From Helichrysum umbraculigerum (Eukaryota > Streptophyta > Magnoliopsida > Asterales > Asteraceae): DNA of 64,000 bases. How positions within the stretch are numbered: the first letter of the stretch is position 1; the number at the start of each line of letters is the position of its first letter. The translations under genes were made by a program, and so were the position numbers. The stretch lies in contig CATIUR010000004.1 in NCBI GenBank assembly GCA_949592205.1, forward strand, positions 98,572,837 to 98,636,836. The letters run 5' to 3'. The notes under the pieces were generated by a model. The model had not been told where the DNA came from, did no database searches, and was given only the letters and a program-made list of their open reading frames with translations. Below, one piece after another: positions 33,595 through 43,947 of this stretch.

Positions 33595-35793
33595 TCACTC
33601 TGGATTTCTCATTCCATTTAGTTGAACCAACGTCTCAAATCTTGCTCTGTCGAACGCCTTTGTGTATAAGTCTGCTAAGTTATCCAATGATGGAACCTTA
33701 ACTAACTTTATCAACTTCTTCTCAGCACAATCTCTAATAAAATGATGTCTAATATCAATATGCTTAGTTTTACTGTGCTTCACCAGATTATTGGTGATCG
33801 ACATAGTAGATTCGTTATCAATCATCATAGGAGTATTGGTTATATTTAACCCGTAATCCAACAGTTGCTGTTGAATCCAAAGTACTTGCGAGCAACAGCT
33901 GCCAGCTGCAACATACTCAGCTTCACATGTAGAAATGGCTACCGAGGTTTGCTTCTTGCACTGCCAGGATACTAATCTACCTCCTAGGAATTGACATCCT
34001 CCGGTCGTAGATTTCCTATTCTGATTGCATCCTCCATAATCCGAATCAGTATAAGCTACGAGATCTAAGTCGCCATCAATCGGATACCAAAGACCCAGCT
34101 TAGGTTTCCCTTTGAGGTAACGAAAGATTCGTTTAACAGCTTGCATGTGTGACTCTTTCAGATTAGCCTGATATCTTGCGCATAAACAAACAGCAAACAT
34201 TATGTCAGGCCTAGAGGCTGTTAGATACATTAGTGATCCGATCATGGCTCTATAAAGAGTTGGATCCACATCGCCATCACTCGATGTATTTGGACCTAGT
34301 CCATGATTGAATGGAATTGGAGTATTGTAGACCTTACTTTCATCTATCTTGAAGCGTTCTAATAGCTCATATGTATATTTAGATTGATGAATAAAGAATC
34401 CATTCTTCTTTTGATCAACTTGTAATCCTAAGAAGAAATTCAACTCTCCCATTGCAGACATTTCAAACCTTTTTCTCATAACTTGTTCAAATTCTTGACA
34501 CATCTTTTCATCAGACGATCCAAAGATAATGTCATCAACATAAACTTGCACGAGAAGAAAGTCTTTCTTTTTCCACTTCACAAACAGTGTACTATCAATC
34601 GATCCTCTTGTAAATCCATTCTCAAGTAGATACGTTGATAGTGTTCCATACCATGCCCTAGGTGCTTGATGTAATCCATATAGAGCCTTATTCAAGCGAT
34701 ATACTCTATCTGGATACTCAGGATCAGCAAACCCTGGCGGTTGTGAAACATACACCAATTCTTCCACTTTGCCATACAAAAAGGCACTCTTAACATCCAA
34801 CTGATACACTTTTATACCAAAATATGATGCGAATGCTAAGAATACTCTAATTGCTTCTAGCCTAGCAACTGGTGCAAACACTTCATTGTAGTCAATACCT
34901 TCTTGTTGATTAAAACCTTGAACCACCAGACGAGCTTTATTGCGAGTAACGATTCCTTTATCATCTCTCTTGCACTTAAATACCCATCTAGTTCCAATTG
35001 GATATTCTCCCTTTGGTAGGTCAACCAACTCACATACTTGTAATTTAGAGAACTGAGATAATTCTTCTTGCATTGCTTCTACCCACGAACTTTCTTTTAA
35101 AGCCATTTGAACATTTTTAGGCTCGACTTGTGAGATAAAGCATGAATATAGACATTGATTAGGAATCCTTGTCTCTTTCATTGCAGTATACAAGCTTTGG
35201 TATTCTGAATTTTCAGACGTACTGGCTCTGGATTGATGCCTAGTTTGAACCGGAGTATTAATATCACCGATGATGTTTTCAACGGGATGATTCTTACTCG
35301 TTCTAGTTGTAGTAACTGGTTCAACCGGTATATCATCTCCTAAATTAGTACCAATCTCTTCCAATGCAGGTACATCTTCCGTACGAGCAGAAGATATCCT
35401 TAAGTGTTTCAAAGGAGTAAGTATATCATCAAACTTTGTAGTAAGATCATCAAGATCTTCTGTTTCTTGAGACTTATCCTCTGAAGGTTGTTGTGACTCA
35501 CTTGTGGAAGCTTTATCTGAGTCAACAGTAGTCTTAATTCCAGACTGCTTAACACTTGATGTTGAATCGGGACTAATATTCCCATCTTCAAACAATAAAT
35601 GTTCAGCTATCTCTGAATCACTGACATAGTCACTAATAGGAACTTTAAATGATGCAAAAAGATCAGAATAATCAAATTGCCAATCTAATCCCTTATGAAC
35701 ATCCGGTGAGTAGCTCGTAACCTCAATATTATAAACTACCTCCAAACGTCCTGTGACTTTATTAAAGACTCTCTTGTTTGGCGAATTGGGCAT
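33595..35793 (-). CDS. Copia pol, reverse transcriptase and RNase H part
   Basis: 732 codons open after the internal stop at 35796-35794. Residues 1-200 are the Ser/Thr/Asp-rich linker found between integrase and RT. The RT follows from about residue 225 (W-x-A-M-x-E-E, then RWVFKCKRD) and has the catalytic YVDD at 418-421. RNase H follows with YTDSDYGG and a STCEAEYVAA motif. The end LADLYTKAF is the usual copia RNase H terminus. RT and RNase H copy the element RNA into DNA in the particle. The frame equals that of the upstream part, so one mutated codon divides them. Confidence 0.92.
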   Translation of the reverse strand: MPNSPNKRVFNKVTGRLEVVYNIEVTSYSPDVHKGLDWQFDYSDLFASFKVPISDYVSDSEIAEHLLFEDGNISPDSTSSVKQSGIKTTVDSDKASTSESQQPSEDKSQETEDLDDLTTKFDDILTPLKHLRISSARTEDVPALEEIGTNLGDDIPVEPVTTTRTSKNHPVENIIGDINTPVQTRHQSRASTSENSEYQSLYTAMKETRIPNQCLYSCFISQVEPKNVQMALKESSWVEAMQEELSQFSKLQVCELVDLPKGEYPIGTRWVFKCKRDDKGIVTRNKARLVVQGFNQQEGIDYNEVFAPVARLEAIRVFLAFASYFGIKVYQLDVKSAFLYGKVEELVYVSQPPGFADPEYPDRVYRLNKALYGLHQAPRAWYGTLSTYLLENGFTRGSIDSTLFVKWKKKDFLLVQVYVDDIIFGSSDEKMCQEFEQVMRKRFEMSAMGELNFFLGLQVDQKKNGFFIHQSKYTYELLERFKIDESKVYNTPIPFNHGLGPNTSSDGDVDPTLYRAMIGSLMYLTASRPDIMFAVCLCARYQANLKESHMQAVKRIFRYLKGKPKLGLWYPIDGDLDLVAYTDSDYGGCNQNRKSTTGGCQFLGGRLVSWQCKKQTSVAISTCEAEYVAAGSCCSQVLWIQQQLLDYGLNITNTPMMIDNESTMSITNNLVKHSKTKHIDIRHHFIRDCAEKKLIKLVKVPSLDNLADLYTKAFDRARFETLVQLNGMRNPE

Positions 35794-37038
35794 TTAACCT
35801 AGGAAAAATCCTTCGTCAGCCTTCTCACCAAATTTTGCTTGATGTCCAGTCTTTAATATGGTGCATGAAACTCCAAAGGGTTCAAACCCTTTTAAGTTAG
35901 GTTTCTTATTGTTCAAAAGCTCATAACAAGTCTTGTTATGTCTCTTAACCGTAAGAACTCTATTAAGAACATAACATGCTGTATTCACTGCTTCTGCCCA
36001 AAAGATGACCGGAAGCTTTGAATCAGCAAGCATTGTTCTAGCAACTTCAATCAACGTCCTATTTTTCCTTTCAGCAACACCATTCTGTTGAGGTTCATAC
36101 GGTGCACTGAATTGATGTAATATCCCTTTGCTTAAGCAATAGATATTCAACGTTGAATTCTTGAACTCTGTTCCATTGTCACTACGAATACGCTTCACTC
36201 TCTTTTTATAGACATTCTCTACTAGATCAAAGAACTCAATTAGAGTTCCAGGAGTTTCATCCTTTGATCCCAAAAAGAATACCCATGAGAATCTAGAATA
36301 ATCATCTGTAACAACCAAACAGTACCATTTGCCACCTAGACTTCTCTTGCTTAAAGGGCCAAAGAGATCCATATGTAGCAATTCAAATGGCGAGGAGATA
36401 GAGTTTTCAGTCTTAGGTCTGTGTGGTTTCTTGTGCTGCTTTCCTTTCATGCAAGGAACACACTTATCCTCAGACTCGAAACGTTTTTGTGGTACACCTA
36501 GAACCAAACCATTTTTGGTTATGTAATTCATCTTTCTCCAGTTCAGATGTGCCATTCTCCTATGCCATAATAGTGCGTCTGTTTCCGAAGCCTTGGATAA
36601 TAAACATGTAGACACCATTGAAGAGTTAGGAACACCCATGTTGATAGCATAGATGTCCTTCTTCCTTGGAGCCCTCATCAATATCCATTTATCAGGAATT
36701 TTGAAACCTGGCTTCAGGACTAAGGCCTCCTTTTCATTAAAGTAAACTGGGTGACCTTTATCACAGACTTGGGAAACACTCACTAGGTTGTGAGTTAGTT
36801 CTTCAACATAGTTCACATCCTCAAGAGTCAAAGTTCCATTTGAAACTTTTCCTTTTCCCGAAATTACTCCTCCTTTATCTCCTGCAAAATTTACTTTTTG
36901 CTTGAGACTCTCCTTGAAGTCCTTCAGTAGACTTCTTTCTCCGGTCATGTGCCTTGAGCATCCACTGTCTACATACCACCAGCTGTCCTTGTTCACAGCA
37001 TGCTCCTGCACATAACCCAAAACACGATCAGTTGTCAA
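35794..37038 (-). pseudogene. Copia pol, protease and integrase part, ending at a premature stop
   Basis: Contains the protease active site DSG (residues 24-26, with the usual CSRHMTG), the gag-pre-integrase zinc site (H159, H164, C193, C196) and integrase with the DDE triad D224, D287 and E323. The frame stops with TAA at 35796-35794, right after the highly conserved EGFFLG, where the family normally has Tyr and continues into the linker and RT. It overlaps the end of gag in the +1 frame. Without readthrough, RT and RNase H would not be joined to integrase. Confidence 0.88.
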
Positions 37039-39847
37039 GAGGGACCCAAGCCATTACGGTCTTGGTTTGTCCCTTATCATCAACAAACTTAAGCTCTTTA
37101 AAATAACCATCCTTCCCATCAGGAGCTTTGGTTACTTTCGAAGTAGCTTGAGTTTGTGGACGATCAGCCTTAAGAGGTGAATTTGAGGATAACCTCCTAG
37201 GCACATAATTATGAGTTCTATTATGATAATTATAATTAAACTCATGTGATCGCGAATTAGTACCACTCTCATAATGACTATGGCCTCTACTTGGAGTTCT
37301 AAACCTCGACGGTGTTACATCTCTAGTCTTATAGACAGAATTATCACTTTGAGTATATGGCCGTTTAGGTTTAGGTGGGGAGACACTATGCTTACCGTCT
37401 CTTTTAAGAATGTTAACAGATTTATTACCTAACTTAGGTTTGGTATCTAACCTATCTACAGTCATACTAGAGTCAGTCTGTGTCTCTTCATCAATCACAA
37501 GCTTATGTGGTGTTTCAGGCTTTTTGTTAGGACAACACGAAGCCACGTGTCCCTTTTGACGACACTTGAAACATGACATCTGCTTGCGTGATTTAGGAAC
37601 TTTTGCATTACTACTCGGAGTCTTAGGCACTAAAGGTTCGGATATTTGTTCCTTATTAACCTTATCATCAGTCTTAGCATCGTTAATCACTCCACCCGAT
37701 ACAAATTGTATTTTGGTGAAATGAGAAGCCTTACTATTATCTGATGAAGAGTTCTTAATAACATCCTTCTGTGCCTCTGACTGTTCAGGTTTATCAGCTA
37801 CTGAAATCTCAGGATTAACTTCAGTCATTTCAGAATCTTCAGGAATAGACGTGTAATTGGCATTAAAGGGAGGGGATACATCATTATAACCTAACCCAGT
37901 CTTGTCCTTTACACTACGTTGAGCATCTAACATTTTATCCATTTGAGATGTCCTATAGTTCTCAAGTTTATGGTTTTGCTCAATTAACCTTAAGTTAAGG
38001 TTCACTATTTCCTGATCCTTACTAGCAATTGTCTCATTTAAGTCTTTGATATTCATATAGAGACCATCTATGACAACAGATTTTTCACTTATGGTATCTC
38101 TAAGCTTTGTTCTATCCGAAGCATCAGACTTAATTTTATCTTTTAAGGCCTGTTTATCATCACTTAATCTACGAATATCCATAATAGCTTGATCAAGTTC
38201 AGATCTAACAGTCTTATAGGATTCCTTATCCATATTCAATTGTGATGACAGATTGCTATTTGACACAGTTAAAACACTATTCTGAGATTGTAAATCAGTA
38301 ACTAAGTAACAAACATCAGCAAGATTAAGAATATCTAAACATACCTTCTTCTTGTCAGTTTGTACTTCAGCCATGCGTGCCACTAATTCCTCAGGACTCA
38401 TATCTGGAGTTGAATCCATATATAGCACGTCATCATCACTTGCTTTTATTTCAGACTCAGTCACCTCTACTCTCTGTTCCATATCAGTGGGCATGTAGGA
38501 CACTGATCCAGCAGTTGTCTCTTCGATCACGGCCATCAAGGCTTCCTCAGAATGAGCTTGCCAATCATAAGAGCCATCCAACTGCTTCACCACTAAGGCT
38601 TTGGAAGCAAGAGTACTTCCCGAACCTTGTTTTCCTTGTGCTTCTACTTTAGGTCTTTGGCATTCTCTAGCAAAATGACCAATACCCTGACAGTTAAAGC
38701 ATCTGACCTTGGTTTTATCAAACCCTGATCTATTGCCCAACACCTTTCTACCAGTTCTCTTGAGGAAATTTTTAACTTTTCTTGAAACCAATGCTAACAT
38801 CTCTTGAAGTTCCAATTCCTCAACATAATCCGGATCTATCTGCTCATAATCCTCGTCAAATAGAACATGATCATTGATCTTTCCCTCTATGTAATTCTCA
38901 TATGATGCAACAAAGGAAGCAAGAACAGACAGTTGCTGTTCTGCAGCTTTTACACTCATTGGCATCTTCTGATGCTCTTGAGGTGACTTCTCAGAATTCT
39001 TTCCCTTTGTCTCATTACTAGAGGAGGAAATAAAGCATAGATCTTCAGTAATCATTTCTCCATTTTCACCAGTATTACCAACTAACAGTGCAGTTGTCGA
39101 ACTAGAGGACGCAGTCGAAAGATTTGTCTTTCCATGATACAACCCAGGGTTCTGAACCTGATCAGAATCACTATCTCTTGACTTTCTGGAGAAATCATAA
39201 CCTTTCAGCTTGTCAATGACTTGCTCTAAGGTCATAGTAGAATACCTGGTTTCGTTATCCTTAATCATAACGCCATACATTTCCCATTTAGAAGGCAAAC
39301 CCTCAAGAAACTTGTCGGTTTTAGCTACTTCTTCTTCAACAATCTCATGGTATTCTAATTCACTTAGCAAATGGTAGAACCGCGTGACATAGGCATCAAG
39401 ATCTTCTCCTTTTAAAGCTTTAAACATAGTAAACTGCTTTTTGAGAAGACTCCTCTTGCCAGCTCTCACCTGTGGACTTCCCTCACCTCTTTTCTCTAGA
39501 GCTTCCCAGAGCGTTCTAGCAGTATGAAAAGACTTCAGTTGATGAGCAATCTCTTTAGGAAGACACATCTTTATGCATGAATGTGCTTTATTTTCATTTC
39601 TGTAAGCTTCCTTCTCTTGATCACTCATGTTCGCATAGGTAAGAACCACAGTGGCATTTTGAACAGTTTGAGTAGGTGCGGTGTATCCACTCTTGATACA
39701 CATCCAGATTGACAGGTCATGGAATCTACAGTAAGATTCAAATCCGTCCTTCCAATTGTAGTAATCCTCGATTCTCAACAACTTAGGTGGAACATTCGAT
39801 TTTCCCACCTCGTGGTCCATCTCGATCATTCTACTTAAGTCAGACAT
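37028..39847 (-). CDS. Sirevirus-like gag, 939 aa
   Basis: Starts at ATG 39847, about 440 bp after the PBS. Residues about 20-230 form the copia gag core (YYNWKDGFESYCRFHDLSIW, then RAGKRSLLKKQFTMFK). Two CCHC zinc knuckles are present: CFNCQGIGHFAREC (about 383-396) and CFKCRQKGHVASCC (about 758-771). Between them lies a long helical, coiled-coil-like stretch. Gag assembles particles and binds RNA. The frame ends VPLDN-TGA at 37028; protease-integrase follows in the +1 frame with a short overlap. Gag is long for copia, which fits Sireviruses. Confidence 0.9.
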   Translation of the reverse strand: MSDLSRMIEMDHEVGKSNVPPKLLRIEDYYNWKDGFESYCRFHDLSIWMCIKSGYTAPTQTVQNATVVLTYANMSDQEKEAYRNENKAHSCIKMCLPKEIAHQLKSFHTARTLWEALEKRGEGSPQVRAGKRSLLKKQFTMFKALKGEDLDAYVTRFYHLLSELEYHEIVEEEVAKTDKFLEGLPSKWEMYGVMIKDNETRYSTMTLEQVIDKLKGYDFSRKSRDSDSDQVQNPGLYHGKTNLSTASSSSTTALLVGNTGENGEMITEDLCFISSSSNETKGKNSEKSPQEHQKMPMSVKAAEQQLSVLASFVASYENYIEGKINDHVLFDEDYEQIDPDYVEELELQEMLALVSRKVKNFLKRTGRKVLGNRSGFDKTKVRCFNCQGIGHFARECQRPKVEAQGKQGSGSTLASKALVVKQLDGSYDWQAHSEEALMAVIEETTAGSVSYMPTDMEQRVEVTESEIKASDDDVLYMDSTPDMSPEELVARMAEVQTDKKKVCLDILNLADVCYLVTDLQSQNSVLTVSNSNLSSQLNMDKESYKTVRSELDQAIMDIRRLSDDKQALKDKIKSDASDRTKLRDTISEKSVVIDGLYMNIKDLNETIASKDQEIVNLNLRLIEQNHKLENYRTSQMDKMLDAQRSVKDKTGLGYNDVSPPFNANYTSIPEDSEMTEVNPEISVADKPEQSEAQKDVIKNSSSDNSKASHFTKIQFVSGGVINDAKTDDKVNKEQISEPLVPKTPSSNAKVPKSRKQMSCFKCRQKGHVASCCPNKKPETPHKLVIDEETQTDSSMTVDRLDTKPKLGNKSVNILKRDGKHSVSPPKPKRPYTQSDNSVYKTRDVTPSRFRTPSRGHSHYESGTNSRSHEFNYNYHNRTHNYVPRRLSSNSPLKADRPQTQATSKVTKAPDGKDGYFKELKFVDDKGQTKTVMAWVPLDN

Positions 39848-40274
39848 CTTAAAAACGTAAAATTAAACTGTTTCAGCGAATTCAGAAAACTCAACTCGCA
39901 ATCTCAGCTCGACTCGTAGAATACGTCGATTCGCAAGCCTCAGTTCGGATTGCTAAAGATGTCGATTCGCAAGTGATTTGGATTCGCGAGGGATCTTGGT
40001 TCGACTCGCAAGCCTCAGTTCAACTCGCTAGTTCAACTCGGTTCGCAGACGAAGCTGGAACCCTAATCTCGACTCGCGAAACGGCTGTTAAACCCGAAAA
40101 CGAATGTTTAAGGTATTTTTACGACTGAAACTGAAGATTTTGACCGTAAACAAACCCTAAAACGTCCAGAGAATGATTTTGATCGTTAGTATTGCAAGAA
40201 AGCACGTAAAAACGACCCGAATCAAAAACGCGATATTACTAAAACTTATGAACACACTCGTATTTAGCCCGAAA
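39848..40274 (-). other. 5' leader of the Sirevirus-like element
   Basis: Non-coding leader between PBS and gag. The segment 39890-40080 contains about a dozen GCGAGT/GCGAAT motifs, including two near-copies of 'cga(t/c)tcgcaagcctcagttc' about 70 bp apart. Confidence 0.7.
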
Positions 40275-40286
40275 GCTCTGATACCA
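40275..40286 (-). promoter_or_regulatory. PBS for initiator-Met tRNA (Sirevirus-like)
   Basis: Sense strand TGGTATCAGAGC, two bases inside the 5' LTR, complementary to the initiator-Met tRNA 3' end. Confidence 0.92.
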
Positions 40287-40288
40287 GA

Positions 40289-40887
40289 TGTAAGTCCCCT
40301 AGTTTTAGGATCGATAACTTCGTTATCTGTAGTATTAAGGTGCGGAATCCCTCAATACGGTGTTATCTTACTAATAACGAGTAAGTTCGTAATTGCGTTT
40401 ATAAAGCTTAACTTTAAACGAATAATACGTCAAAGCCTAGCCGTTAGGTATAAGTTTTCTCTGGGTTTTGTGAATTCGCAGATCAGAAAACCAAATGCCA
40501 AAAGTTCTTCTTAGTGTTAGGTTTTTCACGTTGGAAAAACATATTTATAATCTGGTTTGGCTCGGCTCGCATGGGCCTACGAGTTCGGTCCAACTCGCAG
40601 CCTAAGTCCAGTAAAGGACTCGGCTCGCCAGACTCATGCTTCGCGAGTTCAGGTCTCACCTCACAGCTCAACTCGCTGCGACCTGAGATCTCGACTCGTC
40701 TCGCATGAGACGTCTATTATTTATTTCGTATTTAAACATTCGTCTAACTTAGCACAATAATATGTTTAACGAATATTACTAACAAAACAAATATTTATTT
40801 ACAAATCTAAACCAATGTACAAAAGTAATAATAATTACACCAGTCCTATTTCAAGCTAGATCTGTTGTCACAATCTATGTCCCAACA
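40289..40887 (-). repeat. 5' LTR of the Sirevirus-like element
   Basis: Same 599 bp as the 3' LTR. By eye there are six substitutions (five transitions, one transversion) and no indel. It carries the same ctcgc/gcgag block at about 40558-40710. Confidence 0.92.
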
Positions 40888-40892
40888 TAGGG

Positions 40893-41402
40893 TGGTCACT
40901 CAATTCACTCAATAGTGTATCGGGTTTCCTATCAATCTAGTTCAAACGAAATCATTCATAAAGCCAGTCATGTAGTACTCATCGATATAGGCTTGATCGA
41001 GAATCGGATCTCCACCACTTAGGTGAGAACGACGCTAATTATCCCAAGACATTCAGGGGTTGTAATGTTTTGTGAGGGTTAAGGGTATGGATAAGGGAAT
41101 CTTTGGTTTGTAAGGGTGTTGCTTATCTTAGGCTTTCCAAGAATCATGAAAAACTTATTTGTAGAACGGATGAAGTAGCTACTCGTCTTCTATCGGATCT
41201 CCCTTTAATGGTTGATGCTTTGAAGCCTTTTGAGCTTTCTTTTCTTTTCTTTTCTTTTTCTTTTCTTTGTTTTTCTGCTTTTTATTTTCTTTTCTTCTTC
41301 AGAATTTCTTTGTCAGAGAACTTCCGAGGATAATTTCTTTTCTTTTTCTCCTTCAGAAATCCTTTCTTTTATCTTGATCAATTCGAGTCTTTCCTTCAGG
41401 TG
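40893..41402 (-). other. Athila/Tat-type 3' spacer, right half
   Basis: Continues 26376-26628 once the copia element and one TSD are set aside. On the minus strand a long A/G tract of AAAAGAAAAG type (about 41240-41300) is typical of the spacer after integrase in Athila/Tat elements. No frame is seen. It abuts the + strand LTR at 41403. Confidence 0.5.
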
Positions 41403-43639
41403 TGATATCGCGTAAAAAGTCATGTTTTTACTACCGATATCTCTTCCATTCTGGAACGATTCTTTTCATTTTAATTCAAATACAGTACAAATCAATAACA
41501 TTATGACAAGATGGTCAAAACAAGGTTGCACGATAAAAATCAAGCAAAACGGATGAGAAACGAAGATTCCACACACGTTTGAAGATTCAAGGCATCAAAA
41601 CGAGATTTCAAGACTAAAATGCCCTTCATCAACATCCATTCTATCCAAGATGTTCTTTTTCAAAATACGAATCTAACAGAAGAAGAATCAACTGAAACGG
41701 ATAAAGAATGAAGATTCTACGCCCGCCGGAAGATCCAAATGATTCGTACGCAATATCTGGAGTTAGGAACCTCATCTCAGGGCCTATCCTATGTCAAAAT
41801 ATTCGTTTTTGAATTACAAATCCAACGCAAAAAGAATCAACTCAAACGGGCGCATAACGAAGAAAACACGTACGAATCGAGAAACGAAGCAAAAGACGGC
41901 GAAACGGGGCGGGGGTGGGCCAGCGTAGAAGCTAGGGCGAACGCTAGAGATTCGGAATATTGTAATTAGTCCACGGACTAACGTAGAAGCTAGGGCGAAT
42001 GCTAGAGATTCGGAGATCAATCTTTGTACGTGTGAAAGAGTTTGTCAATTATATTAATACGCTGCTACCCATTTAATTCCGGGTGATATCTAAACTTTTA
42101 TTATACTTGTCTCATTTCATATTTTGAATATATATTATTGCCTGGTATGTGATTTATTTGTTGGTTGCGAGTAGTTTATTATTGTGATTGCTGATGATGT
42201 AGATAATTATAAGTAAGGATGTCATTACACAGTCAGTGCACGATAATCGTAAAATGATATAACGGTCCCTATTCAACTGTTTATTCGGTATAGTGCTGGA
42301 AATGCGTTATGCAAAGTACAAACGTACGGAAGCCGGTAAAAAACCAAAGGTAGTTATATCATTGGAATCAGCTCTGGTTTAAAAGTTGGAACCCCTGAAG
42401 GATAATACAACTACACAACTAACTGGTGTATCCTACGAGAGTCAATGCATTATAAAATAATGTTCGTAAAACACGTTCAGATAAAATAGGAGATAATAAT
42501 CTTTGTACCGTTAGGACTTTATGAATTTAAGTTTAGTTTATGGAGTACCCTTTCCAGTTATCCACGTGACTGCAACCTAGTAATTAGGACCTGATCAACC
42601 TTAATTATGGTAAGTAGTTATCTGTGCCCATGACATGCAATAAGTAAGACACAATGAAACCACTCGTTGTATATATTAGGTTTACATTTCTGCACTGCTT
42701 TACATTTAATTAGTTAGAGTGTCACTTTCACTGTCAATTACTCTTGACCGCATGTTGGATATAAGAAGCAGTGGAAATCTCATGTAAAGTACACTGTCTA
42801 TTATTGAAAGGCATGGTCCTCATATGAAACACGTTTTATCAAACTGCGGATAATCTGGAGATGTATAACTGTTTGAAAAGGAGAACTTAAACCATAAGTC
42901 GAAGCAATTAGAGCTTAATTGGGCAAAAACAAGACTTAGGAATAAGAGTAAAGTCCTAGTGACCTAGAATCCTTAAAACACTAAGCCTTATACAATCGAC
43001 GGTCCAAACATACAAAGTCATTAATCTGCGTGCTAATAAAGTAGTAAACTACCTTAGGGGTTAAGAACGGTCGGACCTATGAGACGATACGCTACTGATT
43101 CATGCACCTCGGTATGAAACCAAAATAGGTTGCTCATCTTTCAACTAGATGAGTATTGGAAGTTTGCGTATTGCTCCGATCAGAATCACGATAACCTAGT
43201 TCCAAGTGACACGCCAATGGGAAACTGAGTTGGTAGGGTTCTAGAGTTTACACCTAGTAGTTTAACTGCCATATTAAGTATCAACCCTATTTGTTCTGTC
43301 ATCCTGAAATATTAATTATCGAAATCTCAGCAATCACTTCTTTATCTTTATCTGCTTTCCTGCATTTTAATTTCCTGCAATTTACTTTCTTGCATTTTAA
43401 TTAATAGTCTTTAAATCCCAATCCTACCTACTTTGTGCCATCCTAAATACTTCTTTACTGAAAGTGTCAACTTTAATCGCCCACACGTTTGGATTCATAG
43501 AACGATCTTAGGTTATACTTACCGCTTACTAATCAGAGTAGGTAGTACGGTTAATTTAAGCCCCGCAAAATATAAATGTAAAACCCCTGCTGCGCTCGCA
43601 TCATCATTTAAAAAACAACGACACGGTGTGAGCACAACA
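41403..43639 (+). repeat. Athila/Tat-type 5' LTR
   Basis: Starts TGATATCGCG and ends GAGCACAACA. A tRNA-Asp PBS follows 6 bp later, which fixes the right edge. The left edge rests on the shared start with the minus-strand LTR at 26375. A 58-bp tandem duplication (core gtagaagctagggcgaa, at about 41925 and 41983) lies in the middle. At 2.2 kb the length suits this lineage. No second copy of this LTR is in the window. Confidence 0.65.
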
Positions 43640-43645
43640 AGTTTT

Positions 43646-43663
43646 TGGCGCCGCTGCCGGGGA
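43646..43663 (+). promoter_or_regulatory. PBS for tRNA-Asp
   Basis: Reads TGGCGCCGCTGCCGGGGA, complementary to the 3' end of plant tRNA-Asp with one mismatch (C for T at the ninth base). This primer is known from Athila/Tat elements and many non-autonomous relatives. Confidence 0.85.
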
Positions 43664-43816
43664 ATCACAAACGTAGATTCAAGCCACCTTAAGTAGTAGT
43701 ATTTAGGAGATCCTTCCGATTGACACCTTCTTAGAAATCTCTCGAAAGTTACTTTAAGCAGTTTTAATTTAATTTGCTGTTAATTTAGTGTTAATTAGGA
43801 TAATATTAGTTTAAAC

Positions 43817-43947
43817 ATGACATCTAAAAAACCCACTTCTATTTGTACTTCAAAGGATGAATTATATGATTCCCTAGAAGAATTTAGGATCCCACATTCC
43901 ATTCCAAACCATTTCTTGGACTTTGATGTCACGGATCAGCTACCTGA
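43817..43947 (+). pseudogene. Unknown element ORF, 5' part, broken by insertion
   Basis: ATG 43817 lies about 150 bp after the tRNA-Asp PBS, the place where gag starts in LTR elements. The first 43 codons and two bases are intact (MTSKKPTS...). The frame is then interrupted inside a codon by the chromovirus at 43948. The TSD CCTGA (43943-43947) is repeated at 54585-54589, and the codons at 54585 are in the same frame. The rest of the ORF is described at 54590. Confidence 0.75.

Larger units (their letters stand above)
26629..40887 (-). mobile_element. Sirevirus-like Ty1/copia element, 14.26 kb
   Basis: Two 599-bp LTRs (26629-27227 and 40289-40887) and the 5-bp TSD TAGGG (26624-26628 and 40888-40892) define a complete element on the minus strand. 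In sense order: LTR, PBS, leader with GCGAGT motifs, gag, protease-integrase, RT-RNase H, a 2.3-kb spacer, a third spliced ORF, PPT, LTR. The order gag-PR-INT-RT is that of Ty1/copia. Large size plus a long ORF after pol points to the SIRE/Maximus (Sirevirus) lineage. The LTRs differ at six positions by eye (about 1%), which at 1.3e-8 per site per year gives roughly 0.4 million years. A stop inside pol suggests this copy is not autonomous now. Confidence 0.92.
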
